A stretch of DNA of 64,000 bases from Paludibacteraceae bacterium (lineage in GTDB: Bacteria; Bacteroidota; Bacteroidia; Bacteroidales; Paludibacteraceae): the NCBI GenBank assembly GCA_024689005.1, contig JAILDU010000043.1:1-64000 (forward strand), in the 5' to 3' direction. Positions 37,418 to 46,198 of this stretch are shown here, one piece after another. Positions within the stretch are counted from its first letter, which is position 1. Every line of letters begins with the position of its first letter. The position numbers and the translations under genes were made by a program. Under the pieces are notes generated by a model that was not told where the DNA came from, ran no database searches, and worked only from the letters and a program-made list of their open reading frames with translations.

Positions 37418-40400
37418 ATGCGTAAGTTCTTCTTATATATCAGTTTGATGGTTTCTGCGCTCATTTCCGCGCAGACCCTTCCTTACGAATGTAGTTTTGA
37501 GGAATCCGAAGATTTGTCTAACTGGCATTTTAATGCTGGCTCTGCCTCTAATAAAGACAAGTGGATAGTAGGTACTGCTACGCACAGTACGGGCAAGCGC
37601 TCTCTGTATATATCTTCCGATGGTGTCAGTCCTATATATGGAGCCAAACCGAATGTGTCGGTTTCTTATCTGAGCTTTGATTTTCCTACAGATCCTAACC
37701 CCCAAAACTATGATGTTAGTTTCGATTGGGTGGGAATGGGCGATGTGGACAAGTCGCATCTCCGTGTTATAATTTGCCCCGAATCTGCTCTTTCATCAGG
37801 AACGTTAAGTCTGGACAATATTGCATCCGACAACTCTGGAGTAATAAGTAGTGATAATATCGAACCGAAATGTATGGATTTGGGATCTCACGGAAGGAAA
37901 GCTTGTGGTAGTGCTACATGGATAAATGTATCAATCCCGGTAACGGTAAGATCCAACTCTCCTACTTATGCTATAGTTTTTATATGGGAGAATAATAATA
38001 CCGACACCACTGTGCGCCATTCTTCTATAGCTATTGACAATGTGCAGATCGCTTCGAACAAATTAAGAAAACCGACAAACTTGGAAGTTATACCGGCCTG
38101 CGACTCAACACTGGCCCTTACCTGGGAGGCCGCAAGTTTACCACAAGGAGCAAGATTTGAGGTGGGATACCGTCTCGTCGGTTTGTCTAATTGGATAACA
38201 TTTGAGCCGGACCAAAGCGACGGACTCCAAAAAATAGGAACGTACAAATACTCTTATACGATTAGTGATGTTTTGGAAGGAGCATATGATGTGCGTGTGC
38301 GTGTTGAGAATGGTAACCTAACTACTAATTATACGTATAGTAATTCAGTGTTCCTTTATTGCCCGGAGAATCATTGTGTCAATTATGCGCGTCTTGATGC
38401 TTCTAATGTTAAATGTGCATATGGCCATCATCCGGACTACGAGCACAACCATAGCCATCGTGTTAATGAAGAGGAAGGAATAGTTGATTTCGGACCGGCC
38501 GCAATGGAGAGTCGTCATACCGTTCATGTGGACCCAACCGAGACCGACCCGCGTACAGGTGGCGAATTGTACACAGTCCCCAAGGGAGCTTTAGCCTCTG
38601 TTCGCTTGGGTAACTGGGGTACAGGAGCCGAAGCAGAATCTATCACGTACGAAATAGATGTGGATTCTGCCAGTTACTTGCTCGTTCAGTATGCGGTTGT
38701 GCTTCAGGAACCTGGACATCCTGGAGAACCGGAGTTCAAACTCGAAGTGTTGGATGAGAATGGTCAACTCATAAACCATAGTATGTGTGGTCAGGCTGAT
38801 TTTACCTATACGCAAGCGTATAATGATCCTCACTGGAAAACCTTTACTCATGAAGGCAGTAGTATTGTATGGAAGAATTGGACTACCATAGGAGTCGATT
38901 TGTCTGATTATTATAAGAATAGTATCCAAGTCCGCTTCACTACTATGGATTGTACCGAAACTGCTCACTATGGCTATGCGTATTTTACAGTAGATTGTGC
39001 TAGTGCGACTATCAAGACCAATAACTGCGGTAAAGATCCGTATCTTTCATGCTACGCGCCGAAGGGATTCAAATACGAGTGGACCGACGAGCAAGATTCG
39101 GTTGTCGGACGCGAGCGCGAACTGGAGGTGCCGGCTACTCCACAGAGTTATACCTGCAAGCTGACCTTCCTTGAGAATGATACATGTTATTTCACTATTA
39201 GCACTTACTATGCTCCGCGTTTCCCAGTTCCGGACTATAAAGTTGATACAGTATTTGAGGATTGTACAAGCCTACTTAAATTTACTAATAAGTCGCATGT
39301 GATGTACATGATTGACGGTGTACCTGAGCATAAAGATAGCGAACTGTGTGAAGCTTGTCATTGGCAGTTTCGTAGTATTACAAAAAATACTGTCATTAAG
39401 GAAGACGATAGTAAGAACCCCACATGTCCATGCCCTTTGCAGGGAGACTCCATTGAGATAACCTTGACGGCTTATGTGGGAGCAGATAACCATTGTGATA
39501 GTGTTCGCGTGGATACTATCGTTGTGCCGAATATACTGACTCCGGACTCCATCCGTCGTGTGGATACGTGTTCTATTAATCTTCCCGTTTCATTTGATGG
39601 CAAATTATACTACGAAGATACAATCGCTGTGCATCCTCACAAGAACATCTTCGGTTGCGACTCCTTACTTTGGCTCTATTTGAACGTGTATCCTGATGCT
39701 CCGGATCGTTATATTCACGACTCTATATGTTCTGACTCTGTCGCTACAATTGCAGGGTTTACCTTCAACGAACCTATTGTCAATCATAGGATCAATCTTG
39801 AGACCGTTCATGGGTGCGACAGTATAATATTTTATACACTGACAGTCAATGAGCGTTTGCAGGCAACGGTTGACCGGATGCCTTATGCATGTGCCGACGA
39901 CGAGCAACTCTATGTCTCTTTCGATATCGCAGCCGGAGTATATGACAGTCTCGAGATTAGGTTCAATACACCCGAACTGCGTGACACAATGATATATGAC
40001 CCGAGTGTGGTATCGGTCTCAATCCCTTACCCGTCGGATATTGCGCCGGGGCATTATCAGGCCACTATACGTTTCCATCAGTTCTGTTGTGGTATCTACG
40101 AGGAAACACGCGATTTCGATATCCGCTTTCGCAGTTCCATCGTGGAGCAGAAGTGGAACGATGTGCTCACGTTGTTGAGTCCGAAAGCCAATGGTGGCTT
40201 CGAGTTTACTGCCTTTCAGTGGTACAAAGATGACGCGCCGCTTTTGGGAGAGACCAAGTCTTATCTCTACCAACCCCTGGATATGGACGCTACCTACTAT
40301 GTAGAGCTTACCCAGCCGGACGGCTCTGTGGTTGCTACTTGTCCGATTCAGCCTGTTTATCATGAGCAGCAGACGGCGTTCCCGACTATCGTATCGGCTG

Positions 40401-40594
40401 GCCAGCATCTGCCGATGTATATGGAGCATTCCGCTACCATTTGGTACTATACCATCTCTGGTCAACTCTATACCACCTTCTCCCTTCCGCAGGGTTATAC
40501 CTCGCTTTCGATACCGGGTCAAAGTGGATCATATATCGTTAAATCCGTCAATTCAGAGGGGGAAACCCAGGCTCAAGTCATGATTGTTCAATAA
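37418..40594 (+). CDS. Large secreted multidomain surface protein with T9SS-like C-terminus
   Basis: The start ATG 37418 gives the signal peptide MRKFFLYISLMVSALISA; an in-frame ATG at 37355 would overlap the OmpA gene and spoil it. The 1,058 residues contain an N-terminal jelly-roll ('YECSFEES', about 22-210) and a fibronectin-like module (about 215-310). The central conserved domain (nt about 38475-39085) has VDFGP, SRHTVH, DPRTGG, ASVRLGNW, WKNWTTIG and HYGYAYF. A Cys-rich PKD-like segment and two 'GCDS' modules follow, then the 'KWNDVL ... FQWY' module (nt about 40140-40360). The C-terminal domain is complete (WYYTISGQLYTTF, then GSYIVKSV and VMIVQ). It is paralogous to three other proteins here, and no catalytic motif was seen. 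Confidence 0.87.
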   Translation: MRKFFLYISLMVSALISAQTLPYECSFEESEDLSNWHFNAGSASNKDKWIVGTATHSTGKRSLYISSDGVSPIYGAKPNVSVSYLSFDFPTDPNPQNYDVSFDWVGMGDVDKSHLRVIICPESALSSGTLSLDNIASDNSGVISSDNIEPKCMDLGSHGRKACGSATWINVSIPVTVRSNSPTYAIVFIWENNNTDTTVRHSSIAIDNVQIASNKLRKPTNLEVIPACDSTLALTWEAASLPQGARFEVGYRLVGLSNWITFEPDQSDGLQKIGTYKYSYTISDVLEGAYDVRVRVENGNLTTNYTYSNSVFLYCPENHCVNYARLDASNVKCAYGHHPDYEHNHSHRVNEEEGIVDFGPAAMESRHTVHVDPTETDPRTGGELYTVPKGALASVRLGNWGTGAEAESITYEIDVDSASYLLVQYAVVLQEPGHPGEPEFKLEVLDENGQLINHSMCGQADFTYTQAYNDPHWKTFTHEGSSIVWKNWTTIGVDLSDYYKNSIQVRFTTMDCTETAHYGYAYFTVDCASATIKTNNCGKDPYLSCYAPKGFKYEWTDEQDSVVGRERELEVPATPQSYTCKLTFLENDTCYFTISTYYAPRFPVPDYKVDTVFEDCTSLLKFTNKSHVMYMIDGVPEHKDSELCEACHWQFRSITKNTVIKEDDSKNPTCPCPLQGDSIEITLTAYVGADNHCDSVRVDTIVVPNILTPDSIRRVDTCSINLPVSFDGKLYYEDTIAVHPHKNIFGCDSLLWLYLNVYPDAPDRYIHDSICSDSVATIAGFTFNEPIVNHRINLETVHGCDSIIFYTLTVNERLQATVDRMPYACADDEQLYVSFDIAAGVYDSLEIRFNTPELRDTMIYDPSVVSVSIPYPSDIAPGHYQATIRFHQFCCGIYEETRDFDIRFRSSIVEQKWNDVLTLLSPKANGGFEFTAFQWYKDDAPLLGETKSYLYQPLDMDATYYVELTQPDGSVVATCPIQPVYHEQQTAFPTIVSAGQHLPMYMEHSATIWYYTISGQLYTTFSLPQGYTSLSIPGQSGSYIVKSVNSEGETQAQVMIVQ

Positions 40595-40613
40595 TTAATA
40601 GTTTGTTTGGTTT

Positions 40614-43600
40614 ATGAAGAATCGCTTATATTTGTTTATCCTATTAGTCATGGTGAGCTTCTCGCTCCCCGCAAAAGCTGTCAAACAGTACACGTGTGAT
40701 TTCGAATCTCCTGAAGATCGTGCTCGTTGGACATTGAATCCTGTAGACGAGAATATGACCTTGCCCAATAAATGGTATTTCGGAAATTTGGGAAATAACG
40801 ACAGAGACGGGCAGTATGGACTCTACATATCTAACGACGGAGGAGAATCCGCCCGTTACACCAACAAGGGGTGTTGGGTCTTTGCTTATGACACGGTGTC
40901 TCTCGATCATCTTACCGCCGATTCGGCCTATTATACCATTACCTTCGACTATGTCGCTATGGGTAATGTCGCAAGTAATTTCGACGGACTATACTTGTTG
41001 TGGATCCCTATGACGGACAATAATGGCGATTCTATTGATATACAATCTGCTATTCTGCAGCACGAAGAGAAACTAGTAAAATACGATGACTATGTCCGAT
41101 TGCTTCAACCGACCTCCGGCAGTACGTATCTCAACGGAACTTCCACTTGGCGTCAGTGTGCCCACCGATTACCCGGTAAATCTTGCGACGGCAAACCGCA
41201 TTATCTGGCTTTTGTATGGGCTAATGGCAGAACGATCATGCAGCAACCTGGAGCTAAGTTAGACAATATATCTATCACCAACAATATCATTTGTAAAGCG
41301 CCCGACTCCTTGTATGTATCCACGAGCGGAACAACTGCTAATGTATCCTGGGTTGGAGAGGCGCAGAGTTACGAACTCTCTGTCTATTCCTATGAGACAC
41401 AAACGTGGCTCGGACCGATGATCGTTGAGGGAACACAAACAACGGTTTCCGGTATTCCTGTCGGCCAGGCGGACTTTATTGTTCGCTCGGTGTGTGAGGA
41501 TAATATCTATAGCCTAAAGACTATCCTCTCTAAACTCATGTACTATCCGGACCAATTATGTGTGGATTACCTCAACTTAGATAATGCCATCTGCTATGTT
41601 AATAGTGAACCACCTGCCAGTACATTAGATTTTGATGCTTTCCGGATAGTACGGCCTGTTGATAATGGACCATCTGATAGATTCAGCCGCCATGTGGTCC
41701 ATTTCGATCGAGAGGAAACTGATCCCCGCACGGGAGGTATGGCTAAGACTATTCCGGATGGAGAACTGGCTTCTGTGCGGTTAGGCAACTGGGAGGTTGG
41801 TAATGAGGCAGAACGTATCGATTTTTCTTTTGAAGTTGATGCGATTGAGCATCCGATACTCTTGCTCAAGTATTTGCCTATCTTGGAGGCCCCTGACCAT
41901 GTGCGTAATCACAACCCACGATTCAAACTTGAACTCTTTCATAACGGGAAATCAATAGGAGAATGTGGCATGGCCAATTTTAGTGCAGATGATGTGCTCA
42001 ACAAAGAGAAAACAGCACTTTCTGATAGTGCTAAGGCGCAAGGCTGGCATTTGACGCCGGCATCCGTGGCATTCTCTGGCCCTGGTCAACAAGACCGAGC
42101 TGATGTGGTGTGGAAAGAGTGGACTACTGTCGGTATAGATCTTAGCGCCTATGACGGAGAAACCATTAAGGCGCGTCTGACTACTCATGATTGCCAAGAA
42201 ACAGGACATAGCGGTTATGCATATTTCACGTTAGGATGTTCTGACGCCAATTTCAAAGGCATGATGTGTGGCGCAGTCAATCCGGAATTTGAGGCTCCCG
42301 AGGGATTCTCTTATCGTTGGATGTATGCGTCAAGCGAACAATATCGAGACGATGCTGATGGTGGTTCCGTTCCCGAGCAATATGTGTTAGGACGTGATCG
42401 GCATTTCGTGGCCGGGAACAAGGATGATAGTGTATATGTAGTGGATTGTATGTTCTCTATGGATACTACATGCTATTTCTCGCTCTATACTACTACGCTG
42501 GCTACTGCTCCTATTCCCGTGATGAATGAGCCTAAGATCCAGCCTGATTGTCGTGAGGACAAGTATATCGTTTCTTTCGATGCTTCTCCTTCGTGGGTGA
42601 GAGAGATTGATCATGTTAAGAACGATACAATCCCCAGTCGCCTCTATCATATTGAGCACTACGAGTGGTTTGTCGAGGGTATTGCTGGTGGCTGGTCCGA
42701 CCGGGTGACTCCTTCTTTCACGTTCCCTCCTACAGGAGGCGACTACAAGGTGAGTCTGCGTGTCTCTGGAGGAAACTGTGATTCCACGCTCTATTATAAT
42801 CTTCATTTGGATACGTTGGGCTTAGTCCGAGATACAACGGTAATAACCCTCTGTGATGATGTGCGCAAGAACGGCTATGTATGGGGCGAAAAGTCAGATA
42901 CTATATACCATTCATATGGCTTGGATTCAGTCAATATTCATAATGAGATTAATGGTTGCGATAGTGTGCGTTACCTCGTCCTTAGAGAACCGCATCGTCT
43001 ACTCATAGATACGTTCGTAGTACCGGAATCGCTGCCTTTCAACTATCGTGGGCGCACTTATAATGCTAACGCTGTAGATACGATTCCCATCTCCGATTCC
43101 AATTGTGATACTACTTGGGTCCTCAATTTCGAGGTTTACGAGTCATTGCAAGCCTCTATGCAAGATAGTATCTTTGTGTGCGCCGGAGAGCCGTTTGCAT
43201 CGCTCGGTTATGAAGTGACGAGAGGACGTAGCCTGCGCTATTCATATGCGTTTACCGACGCCTCGCTCACGTCCATCGATCCTATATCTGATGAGCAAAA
43301 ACAAGGACATTATGAGGTGAATATTCCTCTGTCTGCAACGCTGACGCCGAATATCTATTCAGGAACGCTTTTGTTAGAGGACCTGAAGCCGAGTTGCAAT
43401 GTGACTCTGCCTTTCAAGCTGATAGTGCAATACGCGTCCTCGGTTATAACCCAACGTTGGAACGATGTGCTCGCTATCCGCAATAGTGATTATAACGGCG
43501 GCTTTGAGTTCGATTCCGTTCAGTGGTACCTGGGCAATACACCTATCTTGGGTGCTACGGGATTCAATTATTATGCCGGCGATGGTATCCATCTGAACTT

Positions 43601-43898
43601 TGGCGAATCATATAGCGCACTGCTTACGCGACGGGATGGTGTCAAACTCTTTACATGTCCGTTCATACCGCAACCGGTGGCAGCTGATATCAACGATCTG
43701 CCTACTTTGGTGTCGCCTTCTGCTCCTATGCATATCCCGGGCAAGGGTACTGCCTATTGGTATGATATTCTCGGACGCCAATATCATGCGCAGCCATACA
43801 ACGATTCGGATATAGCATCACCTGCAGCCAAGGGCTATTATCTCCTCGTCTTGCAGACACCCGCTGAACGTTCGATTCATCCTATTATGGTTAGATGA
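40614..43898 (+). CDS. Large secreted multidomain surface protein with T9SS-like C-terminus
   Basis: This 1,094-residue protein has a signal peptide (about 1-22, ending PAKA). A jelly-roll ('YTCDFESPED', with GLYISNDGG) and a fibronectin-like module come first. The conserved central domain (nt about 41640-42330) has SRHVVHFD, DPRTGG, ASVRLGNW, WKEWTTVG and HSGYAYF. Then come a PKD-like segment, 'GCDS'-type modules, and the 'RWNDVLAIRNSDYNGG ... VQWY' module (nt about 43440-43680). The full T9SS-like end has YWYDILGRQY, then KGYYLLVL and HPIMVR. It is the last gene of the probable 34168-43898 operon and is followed at once by a T-tailed hairpin. Function beyond surface display is unknown. Confidence 0.87.
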   Translation: MKNRLYLFILLVMVSFSLPAKAVKQYTCDFESPEDRARWTLNPVDENMTLPNKWYFGNLGNNDRDGQYGLYISNDGGESARYTNKGCWVFAYDTVSLDHLTADSAYYTITFDYVAMGNVASNFDGLYLLWIPMTDNNGDSIDIQSAILQHEEKLVKYDDYVRLLQPTSGSTYLNGTSTWRQCAHRLPGKSCDGKPHYLAFVWANGRTIMQQPGAKLDNISITNNIICKAPDSLYVSTSGTTANVSWVGEAQSYELSVYSYETQTWLGPMIVEGTQTTVSGIPVGQADFIVRSVCEDNIYSLKTILSKLMYYPDQLCVDYLNLDNAICYVNSEPPASTLDFDAFRIVRPVDNGPSDRFSRHVVHFDREETDPRTGGMAKTIPDGELASVRLGNWEVGNEAERIDFSFEVDAIEHPILLLKYLPILEAPDHVRNHNPRFKLELFHNGKSIGECGMANFSADDVLNKEKTALSDSAKAQGWHLTPASVAFSGPGQQDRADVVWKEWTTVGIDLSAYDGETIKARLTTHDCQETGHSGYAYFTLGCSDANFKGMMCGAVNPEFEAPEGFSYRWMYASSEQYRDDADGGSVPEQYVLGRDRHFVAGNKDDSVYVVDCMFSMDTTCYFSLYTTTLATAPIPVMNEPKIQPDCREDKYIVSFDASPSWVREIDHVKNDTIPSRLYHIEHYEWFVEGIAGGWSDRVTPSFTFPPTGGDYKVSLRVSGGNCDSTLYYNLHLDTLGLVRDTTVITLCDDVRKNGYVWGEKSDTIYHSYGLDSVNIHNEINGCDSVRYLVLREPHRLLIDTFVVPESLPFNYRGRTYNANAVDTIPISDSNCDTTWVLNFEVYESLQASMQDSIFVCAGEPFASLGYEVTRGRSLRYSYAFTDASLTSIDPISDEQKQGHYEVNIPLSATLTPNIYSGTLLLEDLKPSCNVTLPFKLIVQYASSVITQRWNDVLAIRNSDYNGGFEFDSVQWYLGNTPILGATGFNYYAGDGIHLNFGESYSALLTRRDGVKLFTCPFIPQPVAADINDLPTLVSPSAPMHIPGKGTAYWYDILGRQYHAQPYNDSDIASPAAKGYYLLVLQTPAERSIHPIMVR

Positions 43899-43920
43899 TA
43901 GATTCTCCCTTTTTCCATAG

Positions 43921-43951
43921 CAGCCCGTCATATCTCGTGACGGGCTGTTTT
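43921..43951 (+). terminator. T-tailed hairpin between convergent genes
   Basis: Perfect 10-bp stem (cagcccgtca 43921-43930, tgacgggctg 43938-43947) with a 7-nt loop and a TTTT tail on the plus strand. The minus-strand gene's stop codon lies inside the left arm. Confidence 0.82.
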
Positions 43952-44317
43952 GTATATCGTGACAAAGACATAGTTGTAGAAGTGATAACCGCTTTCTCCG
44001 GGTTTCAAACTGCGTTTGTATTCCGCATACCTGATCTCCCATTCTTTGCGCAACTCAGGGTCACGTTCTATATCGTGGGCAGTCCGTTGTGCTGCCTTGA
44101 TCATCTCTCGGTTCCGCGTCGCGGCATCCGACCATTTGCCTTCGTGGAAATGGTAGTAGTACAGCTCGTGCCATCTGCTGCCGTCCTTGTCATAACTCTT
44201 TTCGCCATAGTCATGACGACGAACCACAAGACGTCTGCGGTTCTTTTGTCCTTCTTTTGCGTTGTCTATCGCGCCCCACATGGACGCTATTCCATCTGAA
44301 AATGTTACTTTTGCCAT
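43928..44317 (-). CDS. Hypothetical protein, 129 aa
   Basis: Reads MAKVTFSDGIASMWGAID from ATG 44317, with an A-rich stretch (tttagaaaaa) just upstream as is usual for Bacteroidota starts. It is soluble, with no signal peptide. It is rich in Arg, Lys, Tyr and His, with a charged helical C-terminal half (about 60-115), suggesting a small nucleic-acid-associated protein, but no family was recognised. The 'MAKVTFSDGI' opening is reminiscent of small Bacteroidales proteins of phage or mobile-element origin (weak recollection). It converges on the 1,094-aa gene, and its stop lies in the shared hairpin. It runs the same way as the DUF3987 gene 274 nt away. Confidence 0.6.
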   Translation of the reverse strand: MAKVTFSDGIASMWGAIDNAKEGQKNRRRLVVRRHDYGEKSYDKDGSRWHELYYYHFHEGKWSDAATRNREMIKAAQRTAHDIERDPELRKEWEIRYAEYKRSLKPGESGYHFYNYVFVTIYKTARHEI

Positions 44318-44338
44318 TTTTTTCTAAATTAATATTTT

Positions 44339-44380
44339 TACACAATACCCATTACACACTACACACTACCCATTACCCAT
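44339..44380 (+). repeat. 7-nt tandem repeat near small minus-strand gene
   Basis: Six 7-nt units in exact register (tacacaa, tacccat, tacacac, tacacac, tacccat, tacccat) lie 21 nt upstream of the 129-aa gene's start. They closely resemble the array at 35129-35170. Confidence 0.82.
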
Positions 44381-44500
44381 TCCCTTTTCAATTAACGGTC
44401 GATCTCGAGACAATCCTAGACAATACAGCGGGTAATTAGCGGGTCTTAAGCCACTCTCGCGCTACTTTTGCCCCTTCGACTTTATTTGTGTTGTCGCTCT

Positions 44501-44585
44501 GTCGCTCTTGTCGCTATCCTGTAACAGTTTCTAATTCAGCAACTTATATGCTTCTGGTGTGCAGAACAAGAGCGACAAGAGCGAC
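44501..44585. repeat. 15-bp inverted repeat with 55-nt spacer
   Basis: Arms gtcgctcttgtcgct (44501-44515) and agcgacaagagcgac (44571-44585) are exact reverse complements, 55 nt apart, 6 nt beyond the DUF3987 stop. Each arm itself contains a direct repeat of gtcgct. It may be a terminator-like or recombination-related structure. Confidence 0.7.
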
Positions 44586-44591
44586 ACAGCG

Positions 44592-45830
44592 TCATCCTAT
44601 TTTCTTATATTCTCCGAAATTTGTCTTTTGAACAAGCCCTTTTTCCATCCATATCATATTCCATCTTTCCGCGGTTCGCTTGGATATGCCTTGGCGTTGT
44701 GCTTCTTCTGCTAAGTCTCTGTGGCTGTACTTTGTATTCAATTGTTCGAATAGGATCTTTTTGGGGTCCAGCGGTTTGATCTCTGGCACCAAGTCCTGCT
44801 TGTCTCCTTCGATCATTCTGAATGTGGCGGCCATGTGGAGCAATAGTTTGTTGCCAATTAGTTCTGCTGTTTGATAATCTTCGTCTCTGCATATCCATGC
44901 CTCGTTGCCTTTCCCCCTCATCGCCGATAGAATCATAGCGATGCGGATTATATGTACTGCCATGCGGAGAACTACAGAGTGAAAATTTTCGCCCAACAGA
45001 TGGATGAGTGTGTTGTATTCGGTCTCCAGATGCGAACCCAATCGCTCTTTTTGCTCATCGCTTAGACTCCATTCTTGTTCCCCGTTCTGTGTCAAATGCT
45101 CATAGATATTTAGCAACTCAAGACCAACCTGCTTGGCAACGGCAGACTTGTTGCCCGTCGTGGTTACATAGTGTTTGTTGAATGGATTTTGCTCGCGAAT
45201 AACTAATGTCAGTAGTCGGGAAAAATAACCGTTCTCAATCGAAGGAACCAATGTGCGATACTGATTAAATGTGCCTGTCAGTAGCATAGATAATCGTGGC
45301 GAACCGATTTCCGAAGCTCCCGTGCAGCGGTTTCGGCTGATAGGCTCATGTTCCGCTGCCTTACGCAACGCTGTGTTGTAGTTCGCGGCGCCTGATTTCC
45401 AGATGTCCGTGATGACCGAACCTTCCGATTCATGCATATATCCGCAACCGTTGCGCTCCATCAGCGCTTTGTACCATGCTGCTAATGTGCTGTCGCCCGA
45501 GATGAGCAATGGATACCGCTCGTCTATCACGCGTACCATCTCCAACACTTGGTTGGCTATGCCTTTTCCGCTCGCTGAGGCTGCGAGAATGAAGCATTGC
45601 AGATTGCTGTAATAGCGTTTGCCGGTTGGACCGTATCGGAAATAGAGATTAGGTACGCACGCGCTTGCGGCCGTGAGTGTCGCCAACAGCAGAATGTCTT
45701 GCTCCTCGGGCGTTGATGCTAATGTCAGCATTAGTCGTAGTGGCTCCGGCAGGCTTTGTGTGTCTAGATGTTCGACGATACGGAGGTTGCCCTGCTCTTC
45801 CGAGCAGAGAATGTTTGGTTGTAGATTCAT
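44592..45830 (-). CDS. DUF3987 family protein (mobile-element-associated, primase/helicase-like)
   Basis: This 412-residue soluble protein has a P-loop-like AASASGKGIA near residues 83-92, preceded by a hydrophobic strand (NLQCFILAAS). A central region has the order expected of the DUF3987 family common in Bacteroidales (ISGDSTLAAWYKAL, then EGSVITDIW, then RLSMLLTGT). The C-terminal 50 residues form a helix-turn-helix (DLAEEAQRQGISKRTAERW), suggesting DNA binding. DUF3987 proteins are frequent on mobilizable and integrative elements, often next to primases or helicases. The usual N-terminal partner domain (VirE/primase) is absent, so the function is uncertain. It sits alone with a small hypothetical gene on the opposite strand to everything else, which hints at an element remnant. 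Confidence 0.75.
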   Translation of the reverse strand: MNLQPNILCSEEQGNLRIVEHLDTQSLPEPLRLMLTLASTPEEQDILLLATLTAASACVPNLYFRYGPTGKRYYSNLQCFILAASASGKGIANQVLEMVRVIDERYPLLISGDSTLAAWYKALMERNGCGYMHESEGSVITDIWKSGAANYNTALRKAAEHEPISRNRCTGASEIGSPRLSMLLTGTFNQYRTLVPSIENGYFSRLLTLVIREQNPFNKHYVTTTGNKSAVAKQVGLELLNIYEHLTQNGEQEWSLSDEQKERLGSHLETEYNTLIHLLGENFHSVVLRMAVHIIRIAMILSAMRGKGNEAWICRDEDYQTAELIGNKLLLHMAATFRMIEGDKQDLVPEIKPLDPKKILFEQLNTKYSHRDLAEEAQRQGISKRTAERWNMIWMEKGLVQKTNFGEYKKIG

Positions 45831-45871
45831 ACAGTAAAAATTGTTTTTAGAGGTTAAACATTTTTTCGCTT

Positions 45872-45885
45872 ACGCGTATACGCGT
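45872..45885. promoter_or_regulatory. Perfect 14-nt palindrome, possible operator
   Basis: acgcgtatacgcgt is its own reverse complement and lies 42 nt upstream of the DUF3987 start codon, where a self-regulating DNA-binding protein could bind. Function is inference. Confidence 0.4.
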
Positions 45886-46035
45886 TGTAATATAATCGAT
45901 AGTATACTTTTGTGTATGCTTAATATGCAAATTTTTAGCAAAAAATTATATTATCTATGTTTCTGCACTCACCAATAGACAAGATTAGGCAAGATTTGTT
46001 TTGCCAACCAATCGTGCCCGTCTGGTGATAAGAAC

Positions 46036-46070
46036 TATCAACTGTCAATTATCAATTATCAATTACCATC
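46036..46070 (+). repeat. 7-nt tandem repeat, intergenic
   Basis: Units tatcaac, tgtcaat, tatcaat, tatcaat, taccatc in exact register share the nntcaay core seen inside three secreted-protein genes in this window. Confidence 0.78.
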
Positions 46071-46080
46071 CCCCCATAAT

Positions 46081-46105
46081 AACGCGCGCGACGCGCCCGC
46101 GCGTT
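46081..46105. repeat. GC-rich hairpin
   Basis: Arms aacgcgcg (46081-46088) and cgcgcgtt (46098-46105) are exact reverse complements with a GC-rich 9-nt loop, in otherwise A/T-rich DNA. No T-run follows. Confidence 0.5.
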
Positions 46106-46166
46106 CAATATTACAGACCTTACAATAGCTATCATACCGAAAAATGCAAGTAATTTGCGTTTTCTC

Positions 46167-46198
46167 TTGCATATGTGCGAAAAATGTAGTAATTTTGC
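46167..46198 (+). promoter_or_regulatory. Bacteroidota-type promoter for pRiA4b-like/miaA cluster
   Basis: TTG (46167-46169) and TAATTTTGC (46190-46198) are 20 nt apart, the same spacing as the other promoters here. The expected transcript start is close to 46205, so ATG 46220 rather than TTG 46208 is the likely start. Confidence 0.75.

Noticed and set aside
43895-44299. A plus-strand frame antisense to the 129-aa hypothetical gene
   Set aside because: It starts inside the stop of the 1,094-aa gene and runs through the T-tailed terminator. The minus-strand reading has a better start context and a protein-like composition.
44339-44380. Possible CRISPR-like array
   Set aside because: Units are only 7 nt with no spacers and no cas genes nearby; this is a simple tandem repeat.
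44463-44471. TACTTTTGC, a promoter -7 box on the plus strand
   Set aside because: No TTG/TTTG at the proper distance and no plus-strand gene for 1.7 kb downstream.
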